From: Chloroflexi bacterium B3_Chlor
GTDB taxonomy: Bacteria; Chloroflexota; Anaerolineae; UBA7937; B3-Chlor
NCBI GenBank assembly: GCA_005223035.1
Contig: NJBK01000001.1
Coordinates: forward strand, 1 to 64,000
Direction of reading: 5' to 3'
DNA: 64,000 nucleotides
The position numbers and the translations under genes were made by a program. Shown one piece after another: positions 25,282 through 33,995 of this stretch (position 1 is its first letter; each line of letters begins with the position of its first letter). The notes below the pieces were generated by a model that ran no database searches, was not told the DNA's origin, and saw only the letters and a list, made by a program, of their open reading frames with translations.

Positions 25282-27363
25282 CTATTCAACGATAGTCACC
25301 ACCGGCTCGACTTTCCGTAGTTCCTCCAGCGGGGTATGACAGTAGATATGATGACCATCCCTATCCAACTGCGGTGGCGGCTCTTCTGTCTCACAAATTT
25401 CACCCTTTTTGCGCGGGCAGCGGGGGTGGAAGCGGCACCCGGTAGGAGGGTTCAGAGCGCTGGGCACTGTACCGCTCAGCCGGATGCGCTTCTGCTTCGC
25501 ACGCGGATCGGGGATGGGAACTGCGGAGAGAAGAGCCTCTGTATAGGGGTGGTACGGGGGGGCGTAAATCGCCTCGGCGGTGCCCACTTCGCAGAGCTTC
25601 CCGAGGTACATTACCGCCACGTAGTCGGAGAAGAAACGAACCACGCTTAGGTCGTGGGCAATAAACAGCATCGTAGTGCCGAACTCGTGCTGGATCTCCA
25701 ACAACAGGTTGAGCACTGCTGCTTGCACCGACACATCCAGAGCCGAGACCGGCTCATCACACAACACTACGTCTGGCTGGGCAGCGAAAGCCCGGGCGAT
25801 GCCTATGCGTTGCTTCTCTCCACCGCTCAACTGGCGGGGCAATCGGTCGTAGTAGCTCTGGTCCAGCTTGACAGCGTTCAACAGCCGGATCACCTCTTCC
25901 CTCACCTGGTTACGTCGCACTGTCTTGAAGCGAACCAGCGGACGGGCGATTTGGTGCCCCACACTGAAGGAGGGGTTCAACGTGGAATCGGGGTTCTGGA
26001 AGACCATCTGGAGCTCTTTGACAATATCCATATCGCGGTCATCCAAAGGGATAGAGATGTCAACGCCCAGAAAGTCAATCTTGCCATCGGTCACGGGTTC
26101 CAAGCCAACGATGACTCTGGCTAGAGTGCTCTTGCCACATCCTGATTCACCAACAAGCCCCACTGTACACCCCTTTGGGATCTCTAAGCTGACGTCATCG
26201 ACCGCCTTTACGTACTGCTTCTCTCCCAGGCCCACTAGGCTGACTAGGGACCTTTGCTCTTGCTCGAAATACTTCCGGAGGTGTTCGACTCGCAGAATCG
26301 GCTCCTCGGCGAAGGGACGGGCAGTGGTCAGAGCGGAGGCCAGATCCTCGGGCGGCTCCCACTCTGCGCCAATGTTTTCCTCGGCATGGTGACAACGGGC
26401 GAAATGAGTGTGGTTCATCTTTTGGAGTTCGGGTCGCTGATGCCGGCATTCCTCGCGGGCGAAGTCACAGCGGGGCTCGAAAACACAACCCAGGGGCAAG
26501 TTCATCGGTGAAGGGACTCGTCCTCGGATGGGATAGAGGTAGCTGGATTCTTTGCTCAGGCCCAGCTTGGGCACGCACCGCATCAACCCCTGGGTGTACG
26601 GATGCATAGGCTTCAGGAAGATGTCCTCTACCGGACCTCGCTCCACTATTTCCCCTGCATACATCACACCTACTTGATCGGAGACACGAGCGATAACTCC
26701 GAGATTGTGAGTGATATACATGATGGCTGTGTCAAACTCCCGCCGCAGTTCATCGATCAAGTCGAGTACAGCCGCCTCCACAGTCACGTCCAGGGCAGTG
26801 GTCGGCTCGTCCATGATCAGCAGCGCCGGACTATTGAGCAAGGCCATGGCGATGACCACCCGCTGTTGCTGTCCGCCGGAAAGCTGGTGGGGGTAGCGGA
26901 TCATCACCGATTTCGGATCGGGCATGTAGACACGGTTCAGCATCTCGATGCACTGTCTGTGAGCATCGTCTTTGCTGAGGCTACGGTGCACGATCAGCAC
27001 TTCGGCTAATTGCTCGCCGATGCGCAAGCTGGGGTTGAGAGCGGCCATAGGATCCTGATATACCATGGAGATCTGGTTGCCGCGCAGACGTCGGAGCTCC
27101 TCCTCGCGCCGACCCCGTAGCTCTCGCCCTTGGAAGAGGATGCTCCCCTCAACGATCCTGCCGTTACGCCCCAGGAAGTTCACGATACCGAAGGCCACTG
27201 TGCTCTTGCCACAGCCCGATTCGCCCACGAGGCCAAAGGTCTCGCCTCGGTTGATCTCAAAGGATACGTTGCGCACAGCCGGCACCTCGCCCTTGCGGAT
27301 CTGATACGATATCGCGAGGTTCTCAACGTTCAGAACCTGGGTGTTTGTACCGTAATCTTCCAT
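25282..27363 (-). CDS. Fused dipeptide/oligopeptide ABC transporter ATPase (DppD-DppF type)
   Basis: Two complete ATP-binding domains in one 693-residue chain. Domain 1 (about residues 8-330): Walker [17 protein letters not shown], signature [16 protein letters not shown], Walker [15 protein letters not shown], and the C-terminal oligo/dipeptide extension with [20 protein letters not shown]. Domain 2 (about 350-690): [45 protein letters not shown] and its own [20 protein letters not shown] extension. Normally these are two proteins; the fusion retains both Cys-rich tails, which in this family bind an iron-sulfur cluster. It powers the permease pair encoded just upstream. The substrate is unlikely to be a peptide; Dpp/Opp systems often carry nickel, glycosides or betaine-like compounds. 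Confidence 0.93.
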   Translation of the reverse strand: MEDYGTNTQVLNVENLAISYQIRKGEVPAVRNVSFEINRGETFGLVGESGCGKSTVAFGIVNFLGRNGRIVEGSILFQGRELRGRREEELRRLRGNQISMVYQDPMAALNPSLRIGEQLAEVLIVHRSLSKDDAHRQCIEMLNRVYMPDPKSVMIRYPHQLSGGQQQRVVIAMALLNSPALLIMDEPTTALDVTVEAAVLDLIDELRREFDTAIMYITHNLGVIARVSDQVGVMYAGEIVERGPVEDIFLKPMHPYTQGLMRCVPKLGLSKESSYLYPIRGRVPSPMNLPLGCVFEPRCDFAREECRHQRPELQKMNHTHFARCHHAEENIGAEWEPPEDLASALTTARPFAEEPILRVEHLRKYFEQEQRSLVSLVGLGEKQYVKAVDDVSLEIPKGCTVGLVGESGCGKSTLARVIVGLEPVTDGKIDFLGVDISIPLDDRDMDIVKELQMVFQNPDSTLNPSFSVGHQIARPLVRFKTVRRNQVREEVIRLLNAVKLDQSYYDRLPRQLSGGEKQRIGIARAFAAQPDVVLCDEPVSALDVSVQAAVLNLLLEIQHEFGTTMLFIAHDLSVVRFFSDYVAVMYLGKLCEVGTAEAIYAPPYHPYTEALLSAVPIPDPRAKQKRIRLSGTVPSALNPPTGCRFHPRCPRKKGEICETEEPPPQLDRDGHHIYCHTPLEELRKVEPVVTIVE

Positions 27364-27373
27364 ACGCCAGTTC

Positions 27374-27850
27374 CTATTCTACAAAGTCCACATAGAACTC
27401 ACACTTGTCATCACCAAAGCCTATGGCCTTGACAACTTCCACACCGACGGGCCCCCGGCAGACCGCAGAAAAAATGCCTTCCATCAACCCTATCGAACAT
27501 GAGCAATCAACCGCACTGGGCTTGGCAAGTCCAGCCTTCACAAGGGTACAGGCACATTCATCTATTTCCAGATGGGCCTTGTTACCTTGTCTTTCCCAAA
27601 CGCTGGCGAGGTTGTGTATTTGCAAACGTCGCTGATTGGTAGCGTCGAGAAGCTCGTCCACAGTTTCTGGTTTCTTGCCGACTATTCCTCTGCAATCATC
27701 AAGGATTTGTTGAGCGCACTTCTGTCCGGCGGCTTTCATCACTTCTTCGGCCAAAGCCGGGCTCCCATGGGCGGGCAGGGCGTTTTCCGTTGCTTCGATC
27801 CAAGCAGCATTCACCTTGATAGCTGCTTCCGAGATTTCCAGTTTCTTCAT
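27374..27850 (-). CDS. Small Cys-containing protein, ATC-hydrolase/V4R-like
   Basis: Protein of 158 residues. The C-terminal half reads CSCSIGLMEGIFSAVCRG, then VKAIGFGDDKCEFYVDF. The pattern 'C..GLxEGi......CxxxGxGDdxCxFxv' is shared by V4R-type domains and by the L-2-amino-thiazoline-4-carboxylic acid hydrolase-like family, so membership of one of these is likely but the exact family is not certain. The N-terminal half is helical. The start ATG 27850 follows GGAG at usable spacing; an upstream in-frame ATG has a poorer context. It is embedded between the permease gene dppC and the fused ATPase gene, an unusual place for such a protein, which suggests a role as a ligand sensor or hydrolase for the imported compound. 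Confidence 0.6.
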   Translation of the reverse strand: MKKLEISEAAIKVNAAWIEATENALPAHGSPALAEEVMKAAGQKCAQQILDDCRGIVGKKPETVDELLDATNQRRLQIHNLASVWERQGNKAHLEIDECACTLVKAGLAKPSAVDCSCSIGLMEGIFSAVCRGPVGVEVVKAIGFGDDKCEFYVDFVE

Positions 27851-27913
27851 TGTTTCTTTCTCCGCAAGAATGGCATCCAACGGCGAATATCGAGACTATC
27901 CGCCCATTCGCTG

Positions 27914-28840
27914 TCACTGATAGCGCGTCACCTCTTCACGCAGACCGTCGGCGAACAGGTTGAGCCCCACCACGAGAGATGAGATGGCCAGTGAAGGCCA
28001 TAGGACAGCCCATGGATTGATCCAGATATAGGTGCGTCCTCGAGCGACCATGCTCCCCCAATCCGGTGCCGGGGGGGGTAGCCCCAAACCCAAGAAGCCC
28101 AGCGTACCAATGGCGAACACGGCGTAACCCACGCGCAGCATAGCGTCTACGATGATGGGCCCCCAGGCGTTGGGGAATATCTCCACAAACATGATGTAGA
28201 AAGGGTTTTCGCCTCGCAATTCGGCTGCGGCAATGTACTCCCGGGTGCGGATATCCAGGGTCAAACTGCGCACCAACCGTGCGATCCCTGGGGCACCAGC
28301 AATGGTAATGGCGATGACGACATTAATGGCAGAGGCTCCCACCGCAAAGAGGATGATGAGGTAAAGAAGGATGGCGGGGAAGGCCATAATACCATCGAGG
28401 ATGCGCATTACGACCTCGTCCACCATTCCACCAGAATAGCCGGCAGACAATCCCAGGGTGGTCCCCACAAGCAGGGCGCACAGCACAGACACAGGAGCCA
28501 AGACGAGGATAACACGGGCGCCGTGGATCACACGAGCCAGGAGATCGCGTCCCAGATCGTCGGTCCCGAGCAGATGCTTCGCCGAAGGCCCCTGATTCAC
28601 CGCGGTAGAGTCCTGCTCCAATGGATCGTAGGGGGAGATAACAGGGGCAAAGATGGCGACGAAGATCCAGAAGAGCACAATGGCTAGCGCTGCGAGGGCC
28701 ACTTTGGAGGCCGAGACGAGAGAAAAGATGTCCCGCACGCGTTGCCACCTGGACGGGCCTGCTGCTATCGCAAGATCTCCGGTCTGCTCACCAACTGCCG
28801 CCACTATGTCGTGCCTAACTTCCTTTGGCTTATGCTCCAC
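27914..28840 (-). CDS. Dipeptide-type ABC transporter permease DppC
   Basis: Inner-membrane permease of 308 residues with six predicted membrane segments. The N-terminal segment (VALAALAIVLFWIFVAIFAP) is followed by the family phrase HLLGTDDLGRDLLARVIHGAR. The EAA loop that contacts the ATPase reads YIAAAELRGENPFYIMFVEIFPN, and the C-terminal part ends GLGLPPPAPDWGSMVARGR. Partner of DppB (9 bp upstream) and of the fused ATPase. Everything is of normal length; the first 30 residues are an ordinary cytoplasmic tail. Confidence 0.93.
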   Translation of the reverse strand: MEHKPKEVRHDIVAAVGEQTGDLAIAAGPSRWQRVRDIFSLVSASKVALAALAIVLFWIFVAIFAPVISPYDPLEQDSTAVNQGPSAKHLLGTDDLGRDLLARVIHGARVILVLAPVSVLCALLVGTTLGLSAGYSGGMVDEVVMRILDGIMAFPAILLYLIILFAVGASAINVVIAITIAGAPGIARLVRSLTLDIRTREYIAAAELRGENPFYIMFVEIFPNAWGPIIVDAMLRVGYAVFAIGTLGFLGLGLPPPAPDWGSMVARGRTYIWINPWAVLWPSLAISSLVVGLNLFADGLREEVTRYQ

Positions 28841-28849
28841 ACAGTCACG

Positions 28850-30157
28850 TCAAGCGTATCGAATGCGAGGGTTCAGGAAGGTATAGACAATATCTGCAAC
28901 CAACTGGGTCCCCACCGCAAAGAAAACCATCACCATCGCGCCTGCCTCGATGGCGAAGATATCCTTGTACAACGCTGATTCATAGAGATACTTCCCCAGG
29001 CCCGGGAAGCCGAAGATCGCTTCCACAACCACGATGCCCCCGATCAGCCAGTTGACATGAAGCATGATGACCGTGATGGGAGCCATCAGAGCATTGCGGA
29101 TGGCGTGCTTGAAGACGATGCGCGAGTACGGTAGGCCCTTAATGAAGGCCGTGCGGATGTAGGGCTCTCTCATCACCTCCACCATACTGGCCCGCGTGAT
29201 ACGCAGCACGTACCCTAGCTCGATCAGGGTGAGTGTCAGCACCGGAAGGATCAGCATCTTGGGGTTTTCGAAGATCGCTCTCTCGCTCCCGAATACGGTC
29301 GCGCCGGGCACCAGTTTCAACCAAGAGGCGAGAATCAGAATCAAGAAGATGCCGGTCGCGAACTCTGGGGTTGATGTGGTTATGAGGCCAGCAACCGAAA
29401 GGATACGGTCTGTGGGCTTGCCTTCATTAAGACCCGCGATTAGCCCCAGCACTAGGGCCAGGGGCATGACAATCGCGAAGGCGATACCTGCCAGAATCGC
29501 CGAATTCTGGATCCGCCGCGCGAGCGTGTCAGCGACCGGGCGGCCGGTCTGTACCGATTGACCCGGGTCACCTCGCAGCATGCCCTTTTGCAGCGGGATG
29601 TACGTTCTGGGGCCACCTGACTTCTCCACCCACCAACCCGCCGCCTTGGCACGCATCCAGTAGGTCTCGCCTGAGCCCTTCTCCCACATCACAGCATGGT
29701 TGTGTGTGTCTACCCCCCAGGCTCTGCTGACGCCCTCTTCGTCCGTTTGCCACCTGTCATTGTCTAGGGATTCCTCAACGGTGCCGTCCGTCTGGCGCCG
29801 CAGGGCGATCAAATCCTCCTCCTCCAGCTTCCACCGCACTAGAGTACCATCTTCGTCCACCGCCCACCATTGGTAGAAGTCAGTCCCGGGCTTCTTGATC
29901 CGCGTCAGGGGCATGCCTATGAGCCGTGACGCTCGCCAATCGCTGCCCACCAGCCAATTGATGTATCGAATGTGTAACGGCTGATTCAGCCCCAGCTGTT
30001 CGCGAAAAGATGCCTCTTGCTCTGGAGTGGCGAAGGCGCCAAGGATGTTCCGCGCCACATTGCCCGGCGCAATCTCAGCGAGGGCGAAGATGAAGATGGA
30101 CACGATGAACATCGTCAGCAGCATAGTCAGTAAGCGTCGAACGATGAAGTTCGCCAT
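28850..30157 (-). CDS. Dipeptide-type ABC transporter permease DppB with periplasmic insertion
   Basis: Permease of 435 residues, about 100-130 longer than standard DppB (about 310-340). The ends are normal: FIVRRLLTMLLTMFIVSIF at the N-terminus, DTLARRIQNSAILAGIAFAI before TM2, and the EAA loop IKGLPYSRIVFKHAIRNALM. The extra block at about residues 75-195 falls in the first extracytoplasmic loop and is rich in Trp and acidic residues (DFYQWWAVDEDGTLVRWKLE, RAWGVDTHNHAVMWEKGSG, WMRAKAAGWWVEKSGG), which look like degenerate repeats of one another. The block sits where the binding protein docks, so it may shape substrate delivery. It is the upstream partner of dppC (9 bp apart). Confidence 0.9.
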   Translation of the reverse strand: MANFIVRRLLTMLLTMFIVSIFIFALAEIAPGNVARNILGAFATPEQEASFREQLGLNQPLHIRYINWLVGSDWRASRLIGMPLTRIKKPGTDFYQWWAVDEDGTLVRWKLEEEDLIALRRQTDGTVEESLDNDRWQTDEEGVSRAWGVDTHNHAVMWEKGSGETYWMRAKAAGWWVEKSGGPRTYIPLQKGMLRGDPGQSVQTGRPVADTLARRIQNSAILAGIAFAIVMPLALVLGLIAGLNEGKPTDRILSVAGLITTSTPEFATGIFLILILASWLKLVPGATVFGSERAIFENPKMLILPVLTLTLIELGYVLRITRASMVEVMREPYIRTAFIKGLPYSRIVFKHAIRNALMAPITVIMLHVNWLIGGIVVVEAIFGFPGLGKYLYESALYKDIFAIEAGAMVMVFFAVGTQLVADIVYTFLNPRIRYA

Positions 30158-30194
30158 AACACGTACCTCTCCAATGTGACTAAAGCAGGGCAGA

Positions 30195-30252
30195 CCATGG
30201 TATCAGCCGAAGGCTGATGCTTCGATAAGCTCAGCGCGCGGCGAAGCCATGG
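30195..30252. repeat. Intercistronic cruciform between binding-protein and permease genes
   Basis: Three nested inverted repeats: CCATGG (30195-30200) with CCATGG (30247-30252), the perfect hairpin ATCAGCC/GGCTGAT (30202-30218, 3-nt loop) and GCTTCG/CGAAGC (30219-30224, 30242-30247). It lies in the gap between the substrate-binding protein and dppB. Such structures often protect the upstream binding-protein message or limit read-through, giving excess binding protein; that role is inferred. Confidence 0.55.
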
Positions 30253-30324
30253 CCTACCCTATCTTAGTAAGGGTGCCGCCAATAGATCTAGCGGCTATCC
30301 CATACCCAAGCTCGGCCAGAGAAC

Positions 30325-32016
30325 CTAAGCCTCTTCGAGCCAGAGCTCGTTGAAGAGATCGTACTGGGTTGGATGCCCCTTCCAATTCTGGACCTTCTTG
30401 TGCGCGATCATCCAGATGCCTTGCCAGTAGGGGATGCCTATGGAGCCGCGCTCATACTGGATTTCTTCCAGCTGGCACATTATCTGGCGGCGCTCCTCTA
30501 CGTCCAGGGTGCCCTCGGCTTGTGTGAGCAGTGACGTGAACTCGTCATCGCACCAGCGAGTCTCGTTCCAGGGCACTGGCTCGCCCTCGTCGTCACACGT
30601 GTAGGCCAAGCTGAGAACCATCGTGCCCAGCGGACGGTGGGTCCACGGCGTGACCCCAAGGTCAACCTCGGTCCAGAGGTCCCAGTAGGCGGAGACGGGC
30701 ATGGTGTTGATCTGGATGTCAAAGCCAGCCGGAGCGGCATCCTGCTTGAGTATCTCCGCGTAGGAGACAACGTCTGTCCAGTCGGAGGCTACGGCAATTT
30801 CGACTGTGAGCCCGTCTGCGTAGCCGGCCTTCTCCAGAAGGCTCCGGGCCCTGTCGGGATCGTACGGTGGAATCGGCCTCTCGCAGTACGCCGGATGGAC
30901 CGGTGCCACGTGGAAGTCCGCCCCCGGGGCACCCTCACCGAAGTGGGCCATGGCCAGTATCTTCTCGTGGTCCTGACACAGCTTCAGAGCCATGCGCACA
31001 TTGTTGTCGGTCCAAGGTTCCTTGTCCACTCGCATACGCAGGACCCGGGTCTGTCCTGTGGGCGTGCCCATGATATTGGCATTTGGGTCGTCCTGCAAGG
31101 CCAGGAAGACGGTGGCTTCCGGCTCGCTGATCGCGTCTATTTCCCCACCTTGAAAAGCCGCGATCCAGGCCGATACCTCCTCACCCAGGTCGATATACAC
31201 CATCTCGTCCAGGTAGGGCAGCGGTTGGCCATCAGCGCCCGTCTGCCAGTAGTCCGCGCGGGCCTTGAGCACCACGCGCTCACCCTCGGAGTACTCGTCC
31301 AAAGTGTACGGGCCAGTGCCGACTGGAGCCTGGATGAAGTCACCCTCGAAGGTGCGGTAATTCATAATCTGATTCGGGTAGTGGAACAGGTGCTCTGGCA
31401 CAGCTATCTGCGGCGAGTCGAGGTGAAGCGTGATGGTGTGGTCGTTCACCTTCTCGATGTTCTCCTCCGTCAGGTAGGACATCAAACCCAGAGTGGAGGA
31501 TCCCACCTCCTCATCCAGCCATTCCTCCATGGTGAAGACCACATCGTCTGCCACAAAGTCATCTCCGTTGTTCCACTTGATCCCCTGTCGCAGGTTGAGG
31601 GTCCAGGTCAGAAGATCATCGCTGGCCTCCCAGCTGTCCAACAGGTAGGGGTGGGTGATGTTGTTCTCATCGGTCAGCGTCAGGTACTCCGCTACGTGAC
31701 GCGCCGGGTTCGAATTGGCCACCCAGGAGAAGCGGGCAGGGTGATCTATGCGCCCTATGTTGCCCCGGACGCGAAGTGTACCACCGCGCCGCGGGCCCGC
31801 AGGCACCGTCGTTGGCGTAGGCACGGCGGGCGCCGTCGTAGGTGTCGGAGGCACCTCAGTGGGCGGCACCTCGGTGGCCGGGGGAGCACAACCCGCGATA
31901 AGGGCCTGCGCCGCGCCCAGGGACATACCCAGGAGACTCGCGTAGCGCAGGAACTCTCGTCGGGTCATCTTCCCCTTCTCATACTGATCTTTAAGGTCAG
32001 GAATTGCCTTGTGCAT
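30325..32016 (-). CDS. Extracellular solute-binding protein, family 5 (Dpp/Opp type)
   Basis: Binding protein of 563 residues. The N-terminus has a twin-arginine-like TRREFLRYASLLGMSLGAAQ ahead of a lipobox LIAGC, then a Pro/Thr linker (EVPPTEVPPTPTTAPAVPTP), so it is an exported lipoprotein on the outer face of the membrane. The mature part has the SBP_bac_5 hallmarks: TLNLRQGIKWNNGDDFVADDVVFTMEEW-type region, PVGTGPYTLDEYSEGERVVLK-type region, and VRMALKLCQDHEKI. It delivers the substrate to DppBC and the fused ATPase. The ligand cannot be predicted from sequence; the neighbouring methyltransferases favour a methylated amine or its conjugate. It begins the transporter part of the island. 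Confidence 0.92.
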   Translation of the reverse strand: MHKAIPDLKDQYEKGKMTRREFLRYASLLGMSLGAAQALIAGCAPPATEVPPTEVPPTPTTAPAVPTPTTVPAGPRRGGTLRVRGNIGRIDHPARFSWVANSNPARHVAEYLTLTDENNITHPYLLDSWEASDDLLTWTLNLRQGIKWNNGDDFVADDVVFTMEEWLDEEVGSSTLGLMSYLTEENIEKVNDHTITLHLDSPQIAVPEHLFHYPNQIMNYRTFEGDFIQAPVGTGPYTLDEYSEGERVVLKARADYWQTGADGQPLPYLDEMVYIDLGEEVSAWIAAFQGGEIDAISEPEATVFLALQDDPNANIMGTPTGQTRVLRMRVDKEPWTDNNVRMALKLCQDHEKILAMAHFGEGAPGADFHVAPVHPAYCERPIPPYDPDRARSLLEKAGYADGLTVEIAVASDWTDVVSYAEILKQDAAPAGFDIQINTMPVSAYWDLWTEVDLGVTPWTHRPLGTMVLSLAYTCDDEGEPVPWNETRWCDDEFTSLLTQAEGTLDVEERRQIMCQLEEIQYERGSIGIPYWQGIWMIAHKKVQNWKGHPTQYDLFNELWLEEA

Positions 32017-32615
32017 TTTCTTTCCTCCTTCTTCTTATCTGGTTAGTCAAGACCCTTTGCCTAATGGATGTAGTATACATCACCTCCTCTCAGTTGTTAG
32101 ACCCGCTAGTGGGCAATCTGACCTGCGATGCGGGTATAGGCCTGCGCTGACCCTTGGGCCAGGTCTCCTGAGCGACAGCCGGCGCCCCTCGGCTAGATTC
32201 TATCCGATTCCTTCCAGGGTGGCAAATCAGTCAGACTAGAACCAGAACCTTGTCTCCTTCCATTTAGAGATTGGGTCCATGGCTATGTGTGTACCATACA
32301 GGGGGCTCAGGTGAACGCTAATTCAAGAGTTTACGTGGGAAGTGCCCATCCGCCGACTGGGGCCCGCGTAGCGTCGTCGTGGCGGGCATCGCCACGGGCA
32401 GCCCAACTGCTTGCAGCATAGTTGCCGTCGCCGCGTCTGCGATCAGAACCTCGTCCGAAGCTGATCGTTCCAGAATGTCTGGGCGCAAGGTCCCTCCAGT
32501 TCCTACATGATCATCCTTGCGCGATCATGAACACACCAGCTGTTTGACCACTTCAACTGCCTCGGTAGGGTTCTCTGCGTAGCCGTCGGCTCCGATCTAC
32601 TCGGGCCATTTTAGG
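32017..32615. other. Spacer with gene relics between corrinoid protein and binding protein genes
   Basis: On the minus strand directly after the corrinoid gene lies a relic of its 3' end (separate entry). Below this, in the same frame after a TGA, 32318-32500 is open and reads GTGGTLRPDILERSASDEVL, then IADAATATMLQAVGLPVAMP, and stops at about 32318. It is protein-like, but the family is uncertain (a distant resemblance to the C-terminus of MutL/GlmL-type chaperones of glutamate mutase is only an impression). No start codon is obvious. 32017-32317 shows nothing recognisable. Confidence 0.45.
32525..32612 (-). pseudogene. Relic of a corrinoid protein 3' end
   Basis: The minus strand encodes WPE, a TAG stop at 32597-32599, then IGADGYAENPTEAVEVVKQL and a TGA at 32525. 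The intact gene just upstream ends WADKIGADGYAENAMSAV, so this is a diverged copy of the C-terminal end with a Lys-to-stop change. It begins immediately after the stop codon of the intact gene and is evidently left from a tandem duplicate or a recombination. Confidence 0.75.
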
Positions 32616-33266
32616 CTACGCCGGAGCGTCGATGAGCCTGAAAGCGAGTGCGACCGCCGACATGGCATTCTCGGCATATCCGTCTGCGCCAATCTTGTCG
32701 GCCCAACTCTGACTAACGGGAGCTCCGCCGACCATTACCTTGACCTGGTCACGGAGGCCAGCTTCTTCTAGCGCCTCGATGATCTGTTGCTGCTCCGGCA
32801 TCGTCGTCGTGAGGAGCGCCGAGGCGCCTACCAGCGTTGCCCCATTCTCCTTGGCCGCAGCCACAAACTCGGCTGCTGACTTGTCTGCACCGATATCTGT
32901 GACCCGAAAGCCATTAGCGGTGAGCATAATGCCGACCAGCGTCTTGCCAATCTCGTGAATGTCGCCCTCTACTGTGCCGAGGACGACCCGGCCCGGCGTC
33001 TCCCGCTCCTGATCTCCGACCAGCGCTGGCTCCAGGATAGTCAAGCCTGCATTCATTGCGTCGCCCGCTATGACCAGGTCGGGCAGAAAGTACTCACCAG
33101 TCGAGAATAGCTCGCCAACGCGATTGATGCCACGAGTCAGACCCTCATTGATGCAAGTAAGAGGATCAAGGCCTTGGTCCAGCGCCCGTTTGGCCAGTTC
33201 CACCGCTTCCTCTGGCTCGCCCGCTATCACCGCCTGGGCAAGCTTGTCAAAGATCTCTTCTGACAT
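32616..33266 (-). CDS. Corrinoid protein (MttC-like) 2
   Basis: Corrinoid methyl-carrier protein of 216 residues with the helical cap domain (residues 1-88) and the B12-binding domain. The cobalt-ligand motif is GTVEGDIHEIGKTLVGIM; then VGASALLTTTMPEQQQIIEA and the C-terminal VGGAPVSQSWADKIGADGYA. It resembles the corrinoid protein at 24.5 kb but is clearly a separate paralogue, suggesting that different MttB proteins use different carriers. It sits between the broken MttB fragment (upstream) and the ABC importer, and the MttB beside it is no longer functional, so its current partner must be one of the downstream five. Confidence 0.93.
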   Translation of the reverse strand: MSEEIFDKLAQAVIAGEPEEAVELAKRALDQGLDPLTCINEGLTRGINRVGELFSTGEYFLPDLVIAGDAMNAGLTILEPALVGDQERETPGRVVLGTVEGDIHEIGKTLVGIMLTANGFRVTDIGADKSAAEFVAAAKENGATLVGASALLTTTMPEQQQIIEALEEAGLRDQVKVMVGGAPVSQSWADKIGADGYAENAMSAVALAFRLIDAPA

Positions 33267-33299
33267 GTTGTCCTCCCAATAGTTTCGTTCTGCGCATCC

Positions 33300-33837
33300 T
33301 CATGCGCCTAGCTCTTGCGCTGCTACCTTGAGGATGGCCCGCAACTCGGTCCGAGCTGCATCGCCCAAGGGCTCAGGCTGATTCTCCGCCAAAATCCTGT
33401 CGAGCTGCGCCCTGGCCCGGCGGCGGACACCGCGCGCGGGCTCTTCCTGCAGAGGCGGCCGCGGATGCGTCAACTCCGGAATCCATCTCTGCAGCATGAG
33501 CTGACGAGTATGGCGTTGGGCTAGGAAATGGCCCCCGGGGCCCCACGGCCGTGACCACATCTAGGGGCAGGCCATCAGCGCCCACATCGATCCCATCTGC
33601 GAGGATTCGATGCGCGTGGTAAGTCTCGTCGTCAAAGGTGATGTGCTCAGGTACCAGCAATGTCGAGGCGTTGAGTAGACCCAGAAGGGCGCTCGACAGA
33701 TACTGCTGCCGGCGCTCATTATAGGCGTACGACGGATGCGGTAGGCCTGGTCCAATCTCACAAGGTCCACCAAACGTCTCTTCGAGCTTCTGACAGAGAA
33801 AGGTCAAGACGTCTTCGTTCAATTTCCCTACCGGCAC
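33300..33837 (-). pseudogene. Truncated, frameshifted MttB-family gene
   Basis: Only the C-terminal third of an MttB protein remains. The first part (LLGLLNASTLLVPEHITFDD, DGLPLDVVTAVGP) lies in one frame, the rest (GPGGHFLAQRHTRQLMLQRW) in another. The switch is within a G/C run at about 33541-33544 (one extra base), where a sequencing error is also possible. Even if repaired, the product would be about 179 residues, lacking roughly 300 N-terminal residues including the SDC motif region, so it is not functional as an MttB. It is directly upstream of corrinoid protein 2, the normal arrangement for an MttB/MttC pair. Confidence 0.8.
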
Positions 33838-33933
33838 CAGATACAGGGCCTTCTCTATGAGCCCTTTTCTCCTTGCCCCGGTATTCTAGCCTGCCACGGT
33901 TTGTTTTTCAAGGATTAGCTTTGGACCCGCATG

Positions 33934-33962
33934 CTCGACAGCGACTTGCACGCCCAGTATAA
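33934..33962 (+). promoter_or_regulatory. Promoter of the LarA-like gene
   Basis: TCGACA (33934-33939), 17 bp, TATAAT (33957-33962), about 30 bp upstream of the ATG at 33996. Convergent with nothing; it faces away from the MttB island. Confidence 0.7.
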
Positions 33963-33995
33963 TATGGGTGGTCGAGGCTATTCTGGGGGGCGCGT

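Noticed and set aside
30637-32046. 469-codon plus-strand ORF opposite the binding protein
   Set aside because: Antisense shadow of the solute-binding protein gene; no family features and no ribosome-binding site.
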